64,000 nt of DNA from Clavaria fumosa (Eukaryota > Basidiomycota > Agaricomycetes > Agaricales > Clavariaceae), in contig OX637794.1 in the NCBI GenBank assembly GCA_951802425.1, positions 1,426,001 through 1,490,000 of the forward strand, in the 5' to 3' direction. Below are positions 1-10,547 of the stretch, in pieces. The notes under the pieces are model-generated. The model worked only from the letters and a program-made list of their open reading frames with translations. It ran no database searches and was not told the DNA's origin. Both the position numbers and the translations under genes were made by a program. Within the stretch, counting starts at the first letter, position 1. The number at the start of each line of letters is the position of its first letter.

Positions 1-98
1 TCACTTTTCCTTTTTTGTACTCTTTTCCCCTTATCTTAGTATTGTCGTCATGACCTTACGCTTAAGTTGTGTGAGACCCAGTCTGATACGGTGAGGTC
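1..98 (+). repeat. 3' part of a Gypsy LTR (cut by window edge)
   Basis: The first ~98 bases match the end of the LTR at about 3687-3777 almost base for base (T-rich stretch, then a segment ending in GTCTGATAC). The rest of the element lies outside the window. Confidence 0.7.
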
Positions 99-925
99 GC
101 GACAAAGTCACAAGGGTCACATGGATAGCTGACGTAAGGGCTCAATCAAGGAGGTAGAAAGAGGCAATTTCTAGAGAATATCAAAGACTAGGGAATACAT
201 GTCAAGTGTCTACTCATATATATACTGGAGTTCAGGACCACAGGGACGATATTAGTACAAGGTAGTGAGAGGAGACATACAATGGAAGCGATGGTAGGGA
301 GGAAATGAAAGTATCCGGGTAATGATTGTGAAGTTGTCATGGCCCCAAGAAGGGAAGTGTCAGTCGGCAGGGGAATGGGATAGCAGTACAAGGGCATCAG
401 AGGGATAGGAAGCCGCCATGGGAAGGAGATGGGAGTACCAAGGGGACAAGATAGTGGTAGGGACGGGGCACGAGAGAGTACAAGGTCGCGTTAGGGATGG
501 CTGCTTGATGGGCGATGTCAGGTGTCCGTCCATTGACAGGATGATGGCATCCCGCTTGATGTGCCATCACACATTTGGGCCATACTGTTGGTGGTGGTCA
601 CATGAGTCTCGTGACTTACTGATCATGTGACAGGTCACATGTCCACGACCTTTGCAGATCACGTGATGTCACCGCAACATTCACCTGATTCTGCACCCAA
701 GTCCTCTGCTGCATGCTCTTTGAAAGATTTATTACTGTTAACTTTTGGGTATTTTCCAGCTTGAGCACAAGCTGCTGTTGCCCTGTGTCTGTTCTGAGAG
801 CGAGGCATACCAGTAGTGTGTGCAAAACTGCTTCAATTTAATTTCTGATGAGTCACAAAAAAAAAAGTCTCTGCCAATTCTGCCGCTGTCCAAAAGTAGT
901 GGTGACTAAGCACACTACACCATAA
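99..925. other. Repeat-flank sequence without a recognisable gene
   Basis: Between the LTR fragment and the inverted repeat there are only short open frames with no recognisable domain. Several palindromic CACGTGAT/CACATGAG-like words occur at 590-670, as in the LTRs downstream, so this is probably degraded retroelement DNA. Confidence 0.35.
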
Positions 926-1570
926 ATTGAGGGGTGTATTGTATCACTCAAAGTCCTCCAGTTTAATCACTCAAATTGAGGGAGTATATTGTATCTCTCA
1001 ATATCTTCCAGTTTAATATCACTTAAATTAAGGGGTGCATTGTATCACTCAAATTAAATGGGTGTATTGTATCACTCAATATTTTCCAGTTCAATATCAC
1101 TCAAATTGAGACATGTATTATATCACTCAATATCCTTCAATTTAATATCACTCAAATTAATGGGGTGTATTGTATCACTCAATATCCTCCAGCTTAATAT
1201 CACCCAAATTGGGGGGTGTATTATATAACTCAATCTCATCATGTTGAATATCCCTTGATGTAAAGAGTGTTTTGTACAACCCAATATCTTCTACTTGAAT
1301 ATCACCCATATTGGGGGTGTATTATATAACTCAATCTCATCATGTTGAGTATCCCTTGATTTCAAGAGTGTTTTGCACAACCTAATATCCTCCAGTTTAA
1401 TATCACCCAAATTGAGGGTGTATTATATAACTCAATCTTATCTAGTGAATATCCCTTGATTTTGATGGTGATTAGAAATCACCCATCACCTGTTTTGCAC
1501 TGATTTTTGGGTGAAAGTCATAAATCATCTGACCAGATGGTGATAACAACCTGCTATTGGGTCCATAGTG
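926..1570. repeat. Left arm of a 645-bp inverted repeat
   Basis: This arm is the reverse complement of 4639-5282 with very few differences. It is built of short AT-rich sub-repeats of about 50 bp containing GTGTATTGTATCACTCAATA and related words. Its inner end carries a unique-looking segment at about 1495-1570. Confidence 0.9.
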
Positions 1571-2570
1571 ATTGTCAACAAGTTCATGAAACGAACTCTC
1601 ATTGAGGTGATTGGCCTTGACCTTACTGGACTTGGTGCTGCTCGAATCCTTCAAGACCAGGTCTTCCATGACCATGGAGTCCTGCAGAAAGTTGTGAGTG
1701 ACTGGGGAACCCAATTTGTGTCCAGATTCATGAGGGAGTTCTATGGGATGATTGGAGTTAAGGTGAACCCAAGTACAGCCTTCCACCCACAGACAGATGG
1801 ACAGACAGAACAGGTCAACCAGGAGGTTGAAGTGTATCTCTGGGCCTATGTTGACCATCTGCAGGATGACTGGGCAGATTGGCTGTCTACAGCAGAGTTT
1901 GCACTCAATAACCATGAGCACTTGGCCACCAGATTCACACCTTTCTATCTGGAGTATGACTGGCACCCTTGGAATGGCAGTATCTGGCCACCTTCTGAGG
2001 TGAACCCTGCAGCAGACAAATGGATGGCCAAGCTCATGGAATCCCAAAGAGCAGCCAGGGAAGCAATGGGGAAGGCAGCAGATGCAATGAAGGCCAGCTA
2101 CAATAAGGGGAAGTGCCCAAGTCATGAATACTCAAAGGGGGACTTAGTCTGGCTGGACAATCAGAACCTGAAAATGGATTGACCCTCCAAGAAGCTTGAC
2201 AACAAGCAGGCTGGACCCTTCATTGTTGAAGAAAAAGTTGGACCAGCAGTGTACTGGCTCAAGCTCCCCCAAGCATGGCACATTCACAAGGTTTTCAATG
2301 AGGTGCTACTCACCCCATATGTTGCCCCCTCTTTCCCTTCCCAGAACTTGCCTCCACCCCTGCCCCCCACAATTGATGACAACCACTTGGAGTATGAGGT
2401 TGAGGCAATTCTTGATGTCAAGAAGGTTGGATGGGGAGTGAAGTATTTGGTGAAGTGGTTGGGATACCGGTGGAGAACACTTGGGAACCTTGTTGCAACC
2501 TCACTAATGTAATGCTGTTGCTCCGAGACTTCTTCCAGCAACACCCCAACAAGGTGAAGTTGGCAGGTTG
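1571..2570 (+). pseudogene. Gypsy (chromovirus) integrase C-terminal half plus chromodomain, broken
   Basis: The frame opens directly at the inner end of the inverted repeat, so the 5' part of pol is missing. It encodes the second half of a retroviral-type integrase core (SDWGTQF and QTDGQTEQVNQ motifs), the usual C-terminal segment, and a chromodomain with YLVKWLGY. An in-frame TGA at 2180-2182 splits integrase from the following part in the same frame. A second lesion near 2465 shifts the frame inside the chromodomain: the expected continuation (ENTWEP) reads in another frame to about 2570. A polypurine tract follows at 2585-2594 just before the LTR, as in an intact Gypsy 3' end. The element is a dead chromodomain-containing Gypsy relic. 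Confidence 0.9.
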
Positions 2571-2594
2571 AGATGCCCAGCCTTAAGAGGGGGG

Positions 2595-3477
2595 TGATGT
2601 CAGGATTGCTTACATAAGCAGGTGAGAGAAGCCAGGAAAGGATCATGAAAGAGTTGCGGGAAGATCGCAGGTAAGTCATGTGACTGGGATGGCTGACAGA
2701 TTAGGTAATCACACATCGCATGACCCAGGCCTCTGGTGCATCACATGATGCATGGGGTCCAAGCATGGGAATAGTGTTGGGGAAGTTTGGTTTGGTTTGG
2801 TTTAAGCCCATTTCCCCCAAACCAGAAACCAAATGGTTTGGTTTGGCACAGGATTATTCAAACCAAAACTGAAACCACCAGAAATCATTTGAATCAGTTT
2901 CAGTTTGAACCCAATCCCAAACCATTTCTGAGCATCTATAGCCCTTAACCAATTCAAACTCAAATCTACACCATTTCAATGGTTCAGCAGGGTCAGACAT
3001 AATTGGCATGTGACAGAACAAAGAGAGGACCCTACTCCCCCAATAAAGGCCTGAATATCAACTAGTCCTGGTGATTTTCACCTAGGAGGCCATTGCTATT
3101 CACCACATTTCAGAGTCATTTTTGTGGTGATTTCCACCCAGTTTGGGGCCTATAGTGATTGCCACAGTTTGCAGTGTAAACCAAATGTGAAACCATTTGG
3201 GGTAGTGGCAGTGTGCTCAAACTGGAAACCAAACCATTTGGTTTTCAACAAATTTTCCCAAACCAAAACCAAACCTGCTGGTTTCAGTTTGGTTCAAACT
3301 GAGTTTGAGTCAGTTTGGAACCAAACTTCCCCAACACTACATGGGAACACTGGCAATGCCTGAACCGTCCACTATATATAATACAACTTTTCCTTTCTTG
3401 TACTCTTTTCCCCTTATGTTAGTATCATCATCATTGACCTTATGTTAAGTTGTGTGAGCATGAGACTGAGTCTGATA
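2595..3477 (+). repeat. Gypsy 3' LTR split by a MITE
   Basis: The LTR starts at TGATGTCAGG after the purine tract and ends near 3477 with GAGTCTGATA. Removing the 568-bp insertion at 2772-3339 leaves an LTR of about 310 bp alignable with the one at 3482-3778 (shared starts, a CATGTGATGCA-like middle and the T-rich end). Confidence 0.75.
2772..3339. mobile_element. hAT-type MITE with 21-bp TIRs and 8-bp TSD
   Basis: Both ends carry a perfect 21-bp terminal inverted repeat beginning TAGTGTTGGGGAAG. The element is flanked by direct copies of CATGGGAA at 2764-2771 and 3340-3347, an 8-bp target duplication as produced by hAT transposases. It has no coding capacity for a transposase. Its interior is rich in TTTGGTTT/AAACCAAA words and holds a ~110-bp segment (3056-3165) also found at about 5424-5535. 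Confidence 0.9.
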
Positions 3478-3481
3478 GGGG

Positions 3482-3778
3482 TGATGTTAGGATCACTTAC
3501 CTAAGCCATCCCAAAGAGGAGTTGTGGAGAAACTGGGGAGGCTTGTTGGAAGGTCACATGACCTGTGGCTGAGGGTCAGATTATGTAATCCCCAAAGTCA
3601 CCTGACCTGTGCCTTGGCATGTCATGTGATCCAAGGGTCCAAGTGTGGGAATGCTGGCAAGTGCTGAAGCGTTTGGTATATATACTTTCACTTTTCCTTT
3701 TTTGTACTCTTTTCCCCTTATCTTAGTATTGTCATCATGACCTTACAATTAAGTTGTGTGAGACCCAGTCTGATACAG
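3482..3778 (+). repeat. Second Gypsy LTR, directly abutting the first
   Basis: It starts GATGTTAGGATCAC, contains a TATATATA box at 3680-3687, and ends GTCTGATACA. It follows the first LTR with no internal region between them. That suggests recombination between elements or insertion of one LTR into the border of the other. Confidence 0.7.
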
Positions 3779-3881
3779 AGGCAGAGGCAGAGGCAGAGAG
3801 GGAGAGGGAGAGCAGAGGCAGAGAAGGAGAGGGGAGAGAGGCAGAGAAGCAGAGAGAGGCAGAGAGGGAGAGGGAGAGCAG
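3776..3881. repeat. Purine microsatellite (GAGGCA/GAGA)
   Basis: This is a low-complexity run of AGAGGCAGAGG and GGGAGAGGGAGAG units between the LTR end and the third copy of the inverted-repeat sequence. Confidence 0.85.
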
Positions 3882-4079
3882 ACACTATGGACACAATAGC
3901 AGGTTGATATCACCATCTGGTCAAATGATTTATGACTTTCACCCAAAAAACAGGTGATGGTGATTTCAGAATTCAGCTAATATCATTGAGTGATACAATA
4001 CACCCCCTTGATTTGAGTGATATTAAGCTGGAGGACATTGAGTGATACAATACACCCCTTTAATTTGAGTGATCTTATT
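3882..4079 (+). repeat. Third, partial copy of the inverted-repeat sequence
   Basis: It begins ACTATGGACACAATAGCAGG, follows the order of the right arm from 4640, then jumps to the AT-rich sub-repeats. It is shorter and more diverged than the two main arms and has the orientation of the right arm. Confidence 0.8.
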
Positions 4080-4638
4080 ATTAAATAAGCCTAACTATGC
4101 TCAACAACTGCTCATCAAAATCACTTAAAACTTGACAGCCATGTACACTCCATATGAATATTTTCACCATTTTATCTATTTTATTGCTGGCAGGGCAGCC
4201 ATCTCACTTTTGCCCCATTTCAAACCATTCACTGGCAATACTTGACCATGACAGTGGTGTGGCTTCTCAACAACCACTTGATATGTTCTCTCAAGTCATA
4301 GATGCCTATTAGTTTGGCTTATATTAATATTTTTATAATTTATTGAGGGTGCAGGAGCAAATCTGCATTGTGGCCATTTTACACTCAGATACCCAACAAA
4401 CACTGTCACATGTCTCATGTGGGACTTAGAACATGTCACAATCTTCTTCTCCCCACCCTCATCCTTGCCAGGTGACAGTGACAGCAATGGTGAACAGCAG
4501 CAGTGACACACTCCTCTCCCTTTCTCCTCCCTCTCTCTTCTCCCTTCTCCCTCCATGGTGATAACAATGGTGGATGACAGCAGGCAATGACAGACAGCAA
4601 CAATGACAATGACAATGGCAGGGGTAATGATGATGGGG
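4080..4638. other. Interior of the repeat nest, no gene seen
   Basis: AT-rich DNA with a CT-rich stretch at 4500-4560 and a short GACAATGACAATG run at 4590-4620. Open frames here are short and compositionally biased. Confidence 0.5.
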
Positions 4639-5282
4639 CACTATGGACCCAATAGCAGGTTGTTATCACCATCTGGTCAGATGATTTATGACTTTCACCC
4701 AAAAATCAGTGCAAAACAGGTGATGGGTGATTTCTAATCACCATCAAAATCAAGGGATATTCACTAGATAAGATTGAGTTATATAATACACCCTCAATTT
4801 GGGTGATATTAAACTGGAGGATATTAGGTTGTGCAAAACACTCTTGAAATCAAGGGATACTCAACATGATGAGATTGAGTTATATAATACACCCCCCAAT
4901 ATGGGTGATATTCAAGTAGAAGATATTGGGTTGTACAAAACACTCTTTACATCAAGGGATATTCAACATGATGAGATTGAGTTATATAATACACCCCCCA
5001 ATCTGGGTGATATTAAGCTGGAGGATATTGAGTGATACAATACACCCCATTAATTTGAGTGATATTAAATTGAAGGATATTGAGTGATATAATACATGTC
5101 TCAATTTGAGTGATATTGAACTGGAAAATATTGAGTGATATTGAACTGAAGGATATTGAGTGATACAATGCACCCCTTAATTTAAGTGATATTAAACTGG
5201 AAGATATTGAGAGATACAATATACTCCCTCAATTTGAGTGATTAAACTGGAGGACTTTGAGTGATACAATACACCCCTCAAT
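4639..5282. repeat. Right arm of the 645-bp inverted repeat
   Basis: Reverse complement of 926-1570. The arm continues past 5282 into a few more diverged sub-repeats up to about 5345. The two arms enclose about 3.07 kb holding the Gypsy relic, LTRs and MITE. Confidence 0.9.
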
Positions 5283-5367
5283 CTAAGTGATATTAAACTG
5301 GAGGATATTGAGTGATACACCTCTCAGTTTGAGTGACATTAAGCTACAAAATCTCATTGTCTAGATG

Positions 5368-5545
5368 GGGACTGTAGTGTAATGGATAACACAGCAGTTG
5401 TGGGTTGAGTCCAATTCCATGATTATCAACTAGTCATGGTGATTTTCACTTAGGAAACCATTGATATTCACCACATTTCAGGGTTCTTTGTGTGGTGATT
5501 TTCACCCAACTTGGGGCCTACAGTGATTTTTAAAAAACTGCTCTG
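5368..5545 (+). repeat. tRNA-Arg-derived SINE-like unit
   Basis: The segment TAGTGTAATGGATAACAC at about 5376-5393 reads as a pol III A box in a tRNA-Arg-like context. GGGTTGAGTCC at about 5402-5412 reads as a B box with one change. The following ~110 bp (5424-5535) is shared with the MITE interior at 3056-3165. A tRNA head plus a tRNA-unrelated body is the layout of a SINE. No poly-A tail or target duplication could be fixed. Confidence 0.5.
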
Positions 5546-6195
5546 ATAGTATTTCCACAATTTATTTGTTTATTTTTCTGAGGTCCAGCTTGAAAATGAG
5601 CCTAGAATTCAGAAGCTGGTCTCAAGTTTTGCAGCTATCTTGGTGCTCCTAGGGGCCACAAACACATTCTAGTGTCCAGCATGTAAAATAGCATAGTAAA
5701 GAAAAAGGAAGGTCCTAGGCCTTACACCCTAAGCAGAAGCCCAAACTTATTATTATAATACAGCCCCCCTGACATGTAGGCTCACATGGAAGTCATACGA
5801 TGAGAAAAACAAGCCCTCTTACAGTTTGTATGTATTGAACCTTTTAAGTGATTAAAATAAGTTTGGCAGCCATGGTAATAAATCTGTCAAAAGGAAAAGA
5901 AACCCCGTCCATCCTGATCATGCAAAAAAATGCAAAAAGGTGCAATCTGACTCTAGAGCTGAGTCAAGTCCACTACTTCGATTACTTCGTGAGCACGCGC
6001 TTTCTTCCTCTGACGTCGAGATGCACAGCCGGCACTATTTTCTCTCTTGATGCGATCCGATGGCTTGCTTTCCTAATCAATGAACCACCACCTCTGGAGT
6101 CAATTATTAAATGGGAAATCAGTGAACGAAGAGATGCCTTTTTGACATGCGCCTGGTGGCCAATGATGATAACGTCGTCACCCCCTCCAACACTC
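5546..6195. other. Intergenic, no gene seen
   Basis: Mostly AT-rich. The part from about 5940 onward is the 3' flank of the minus-strand DUF7918 gene. Open frames here lack recognisable domains. Confidence 0.5.
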
Positions 6196-7158
6196 TCAGA
6201 TTTGACTGTGGGCTCCTCCTTGAATAGATTGGATGACACTTGTGTAAGATGAGGCCTCACCCTTAGAGACTGAAGGTGTAGGTGCCTTGACTGGATTCGG
6301 AAGAATGCCATCCGCACGAAGAATATCTATCCGAAGCCAATAACATCATGCCGAAATTGAGACGTTCACTGTCAAACTTTACCTGTAGAGCGGTATCGGA
6401 AGACAAAAACAGCGATTGGGTGCGGGTCGAGCCGAAAGATGCTCGTGTACTGAAGAGGCGTATGGTGCGTCTCTTCCCCAAACCTATGTGTGCAGTAAAT
6501 TCAATACACAAATACACAAGTCAGATAAAACGTGTATGAGACTCACTTGACACAGTGGGCCAAAGATTTTTTTGCCCGTTCATGCACCTTCGAGTCCTCT
6601 GGAATGTTTCCCGCCCGAAAATCCGCCGTACCGCCGTACCTATACCTGTGAAACTCAAGTCGTATTTCCCCTAACTTCTCAGACCTGGGATCATCCAGGG
6701 CGGAATCATCGTCTGTGCAGTCGTGAATCTTTCAGTTACCCAGTTACGAGTTGAAGAAAATACCAGTAAGTTCGATGTTGGCAAAAACAAATTTTCTCGT
6801 AGTGGTGGGCGAAGTTTCCACACCGTCGATGTTGGAGAGTCGAGAAGAAGTGTCCCAATTTCCACATTTGACACCATCAACATATACGGTTCCAGTGACC
6901 CTCGTGGGTCTTGATGGCAATAAATCGATCCAATAAATAGCAAACGTCTGTTTCGGAGTGTTGAAGAGGAGAGAAAGACGCCATAACGAAATTCATGCTA
7001 AGTCAACGCTCAAGCACCTGAAACACCGCGCTTACCGCTTCAGCTTCTGATGCTATCCAACAAGACGCGGTATCCCCATCTTCGGAGTATTCAATACCAT
7101 GGGTTTGTAGTTCTTTACCGCCAACCGAGATCCAAGCCTTCAAATTTCCGAGTTCCAT
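6196..7158 (-). CDS. DUF7918-domain protein
   Basis: Five exons splice cleanly on the minus strand: 7158-7036, 6947-6764, 6712-6547, 6483-6383 and 6326-6196. They give 234 residues. The product follows the DUF7918 pattern: an N-terminal strand set with AWISVGG, EDGDTASCWIASE, then VYVDGVKCG, a polar segment, FVFANIELT, a DDDSALDD acidic stretch, GEIRLEFHR, and a C-terminal IFRLDPHPIAVFVFRYRS followed by DILRADGILP. The family is expanded in Agaricomycetes and has no assigned function. The start was chosen at the methionine just before the conserved first strand (MELGNLKAW); an upstream in-frame Met exists about 12 codons earlier. Family assignment rests on memory of its motifs. Confidence 0.8.
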
Positions 7159-7268
7159 GCGTGAACAAAGGTTGCACCACAAGTCACGTGGCAAAACGCG
7201 TCAGGGTTTTAAACATTTGGTTTGGGACCACATGACGTTTTAGTGTACACATATTCTAGGCGCCCGAT

Positions 7269-9624
7269 TCACGCGAGCAAGGCGCTCTGAGACAGCACAT
7301 GAAGCTGGCCTTTACCGTTGATATCTTCGCACTCTGCAACGAACCCGCATATCGTATGAGTGAGCGGGTCCCTGCGGGTGCCCGCGCACCTGACAATGCC
7401 ACGCTCCTCGTAGAACCCATCCATGCGTGCGAGATCCTTCAGTACACGTTCGTAGTCGCCAAGGAAGCAGTGCGAACGAATATCGCCATCGCTTGCAGTA
7501 GTGAGACCGTGCCCAAGCGACACGCACCACACGCCCGACACCGAGACAGCGTGTGCCTCGGCTGCGTGCGCCGGCGCGAGCAGGATGGAGTACACCGCGT
7601 CGCAGGCGAGGTGCTCCGAACGAGTAATATCGGCAGGGAAAACCCATGTCTTCTCGTCGTGCGGCGACACAATCGGATGCCAGGGCGTCACTTTGAGCTC
7701 GCCGATGCGACAGAGCATCCCTTGGCCATGTGGAACCGCAGTCCGCACGATGGCAGAGACCTTGTTGACTCCAGCCATGGTCCGAACTTCCATGCCTCGT
7801 GTGAGATTCTCCACCCTTACGTCCTCTCCAGACGCCAACTTGACCAAACAGTCGCCTGCGAAGCAGGGTCCAGCAGAGGAATAGTAGTTGGACATTGACT
7901 TCAGAGGCGAGTAAACCGACGCCCCATATGCATCGTATCGCACTACAGACGGCTCAGGAGGAGGCAAAGCCATAAAAGCATCGTCGAGCTTGTGGCGTTC
8001 ATCCGCAAAAATGGCCGAGTCACGTCCATAAATTTGCAAACCGGGATCCTTAAAATTGCTGCATTGCTGCCTCTGGTGAGCGCGAGCAAGAGACGGAAGG
8101 TAATGCTGGCCCCATCGTTTGAAGTGGTCAGGCTGCAGCGCGAGAACGCCTTCCCCTTGTATGTCGCTCGCCAGCGCCGAGGCATCGGGATAGTTGGCGA
8201 GAATAGGCGAGGTGGTGATTTCCCTTCCCATGGAAGAAAGCGCTTCTGCAGTTTGTTTCGCTTCGCTCTCCTTGACTGAGAAGACAACATCTACAAAATT
8301 GAGACGCGCGGCGTGATAACGAATAGATGCGAGATCCGCGGACTGCTTCTCAGACAACTTAGCATGAACTTTCTGCTCCACTCTGGATTCGTAAGATTGA
8401 TAGGTGAGGGTCGCAGAGACGTCCTTTAACTTGGTCATGTCACTTAGAGACAGGACGAGGTCCATGGTCTGGCCGAATTGGAGATCGCCCGCTTTAATCT
8501 GAACGCCCCAGCTCGATTTGATGAACGGATGTCCGCCTTTGACAACGACTTCGACTCCTTCTGGAACTTCGACGTCGAGCTTGACACATGGAGCAAAGGT
8601 GGAATAAGCATTGGCCACCGCGTGCACAAACACCGTGCCAACCATCCCCGAATCTGGAATGAATCCGTATCCTCCACCCCCTATCTGGGCTATCTCGAAG
8701 AGGAGTTTTGAGTCCAGAGAATAGCCGAAGCCAAAAGTGCTGATGCTGAATGGCTGAATGTTGTCAAGAGAGTCGAGGTACTCTTGAAGCATCGGAATGT
8801 GCCCCCTAGGAGGAAGGACGTTCGGCATGCCGTCAGTGAGGATAAAAAGAGTCGATAATCGGCCCGATGATGAGATAGGCTGGGAAGATATTGCAGCCTG
8901 TTTCTTGAAAAGGGACGTGAGGGATGGGCCCGGCGACTTGGGTTTCGTCGGCGACTTGGGTTTCGAGGGCGCATCTGTAGGGGAAGCTCGCGAGCTACTG
9001 ACAAGCAAATCCATCCCAGCTTTCAGTCCGGCCCACAAATTCGTAGAGCACTCCAATGTGAGGCCTTTAATAGCCTTTGAAACATCTTTTCTGCCAGCTT
9101 CCGTCATTCGCGTCAGCTTAGTGACGACCTAAAAAGATGAATGTCAGAATAAAACATGTAGCCGCGAAGGCCTAGCATGATTTACTTTGGCGTTGTCGCT
9201 GAAAGTCACGAGAGCGATGCGATCATCTGCGATCCCTTTGAGATCCACTTGTATAAAAAAAAATCGGAAATTTGCTGCGCCCACCTGCCTGCATAGTAGC
9301 GATGATTGTCCTCAACGCGTGCTTCACAACGTCCAACACACTAAGACCGGTGCTTTCCGCAGGCGCACCAGTCGTAGGGTCGGCAGGAATGGGAGCCTCC
9401 GTCCCCATAGAACCAGATACATCGATAACGCAGCAGATATCGAGGGGGGCGCGCTTCCCGGGTTGTTTGGCGGAAAGAGCCCCAGGTCTGCTAGGCGGGG
9501 TTACAGTGATGAGGACTTGATTGGATTTCTCATCAGCAGATAGAGCGAGGGAAACTGAGTCTGATAATTTCGAGGCGGCGGGCGACACTAAAGTTTCGGC
9601 TGAGGCTGCTGCGTCGATGTGCAT
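7269..9624 (-). CDS. VWA-Hint (Vint) domain protein
   Basis: Three exons (9624-9285, 9247-9186, 9128-7269) join in phase to 753 residues. Residues ~60-290 form a von Willebrand A domain with an intact MIDAS start (DVSGSMG) and FILTDGMPN later. A Vwaint-like middle region follows. From about residue 540 a Hint domain begins at PCFAGDCLVKLASGEDV, with the conserved TPWHPI block about 55 residues on. Hint domains catalyse autoprocessing at their leading Cys, and the Cys is present here. Fungal VWA-Hint proteins are intracellular and poorly characterised; no signal peptide or membrane segment is seen. The gene runs in the same direction as the DUF7918 gene and its promoter abuts the Ngaro element at 9866. 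Confidence 0.93.
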
Positions 9625-9865
9625 TGTGGAGATTCAAGTTATGGGTAACTTTTGAACCACTTGAGGAGAAAGAACATTTCGCCCTTCATATATGCCAACT
9701 TTATTGTACAGCAAAGGGACGCACAGCTTTCGAGTGAGTCGAAGCGGAATGCAAGTCATTTGGTGCTAGGTTGAGTCCCCGGAGCCGACATGGCACTGCG
9801 GAAGTCACGTGTTGCATGAAGTGGCAGCTATTCTATTGATGCTGTGTCTGTCGTTGCTCATAGCT

Positions 9866-10029
9866 GTCTTGGCTCTGTACTCAGGCCAAAGGTGGGAGGA
9901 TGCTTAGGTAAACGGGTCTGTGCATAATGGTAAACTAGAGACTAGCTATGGGTGAGCTGGGGTCGGACAAGTCAGCAACTTGTCCGGACCGAGCTGGGTG
10001 TGCCGGGGGGGGAGCGACAGGACCGCCCC
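9866..10029 (-). repeat. Ngaro split repeat B2
   Basis: This 164-bp terminal repeat is identical to B1 at 10337-10500. It contains GTCGGACAAGTCAGCAACTT with an inverted GACAAGT...ACTTGTC pair and an eight-G run. Confidence 0.93.
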
Positions 10030-10080
10030 GAAACACGAAGTCACTAGCCACCAAGGCAAGACCAGGGAGCGGAGGGTGGG

Positions 10081-10338
10081 TATCGCGAAATGATGCAAGG
10101 AGAAAGTCTCAAAGTATGGAGGAGGGGGTTGGGTGATGAGACTGGGGGAGGAGAGGGAAAGAGGGCGAGAGCAATGCTTAAATATGTGCAGAAGAGGGAT
10201 GTGATGTCATCCGGACTTGTTGGACTTCGAGACGCGATGGATCGCGGACAGCGAACAGGGCTGCACGTGATTGACGAGTCCTTTCGTTGGCCAAGACATC
10301 GTCTTCTTGTCACACTTCTTGTGACCGAACCCTCCCGT
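10081..10338 (-). repeat. Ngaro split repeat A2
   Basis: This 258-bp copy is identical to A1 at 15967-16224. It overlaps B1 by two bases (GT). It lies between B1 and B2, separated from B2 by a 51-bp spacer at 10030-10080. Confidence 0.95.
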
Positions 10339-10500
10339 CTTGGCTCTGTACTCAGGCCAAAGGTGGGAGGATGCTTAGGTAAACGGGTCTGTGCATAATG
10401 GTAAACTAGAGACTAGCTATGGGTGAGCTGGGGTCGGACAAGTCAGCAACTTGTCCGGACCGAGCTGGGTGTGCCGGGGGGGGAGCGACAGGACCGCCCC
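10337..10500 (-). repeat. Ngaro split repeat B1
   Basis: Identical to B2. It lies directly downstream of the recombinase stop codon on the minus strand. Confidence 0.93.
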
Positions 10501-10547
10501 CAAACGAGCCGACGGGCGATGACGTGCGGGAGCGAACACGGCACCCC

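Noticed and set aside
926..1480. AT-rich short repeats as a possible CRISPR array
   Set aside because: Repeats are imperfect, spacers are not unique, and the host is a eukaryote; the sequence is one arm of an inverted repeat.
5848..6252. Plus-strand frame of 134 codons
   Set aside because: It overlaps the last exon of the DUF7918 gene and lacks any motif.
7299..7898. Plus-strand frames inside the VWA-Hint gene
   Set aside because: They are shadows of a gene with clear domains on the minus strand.
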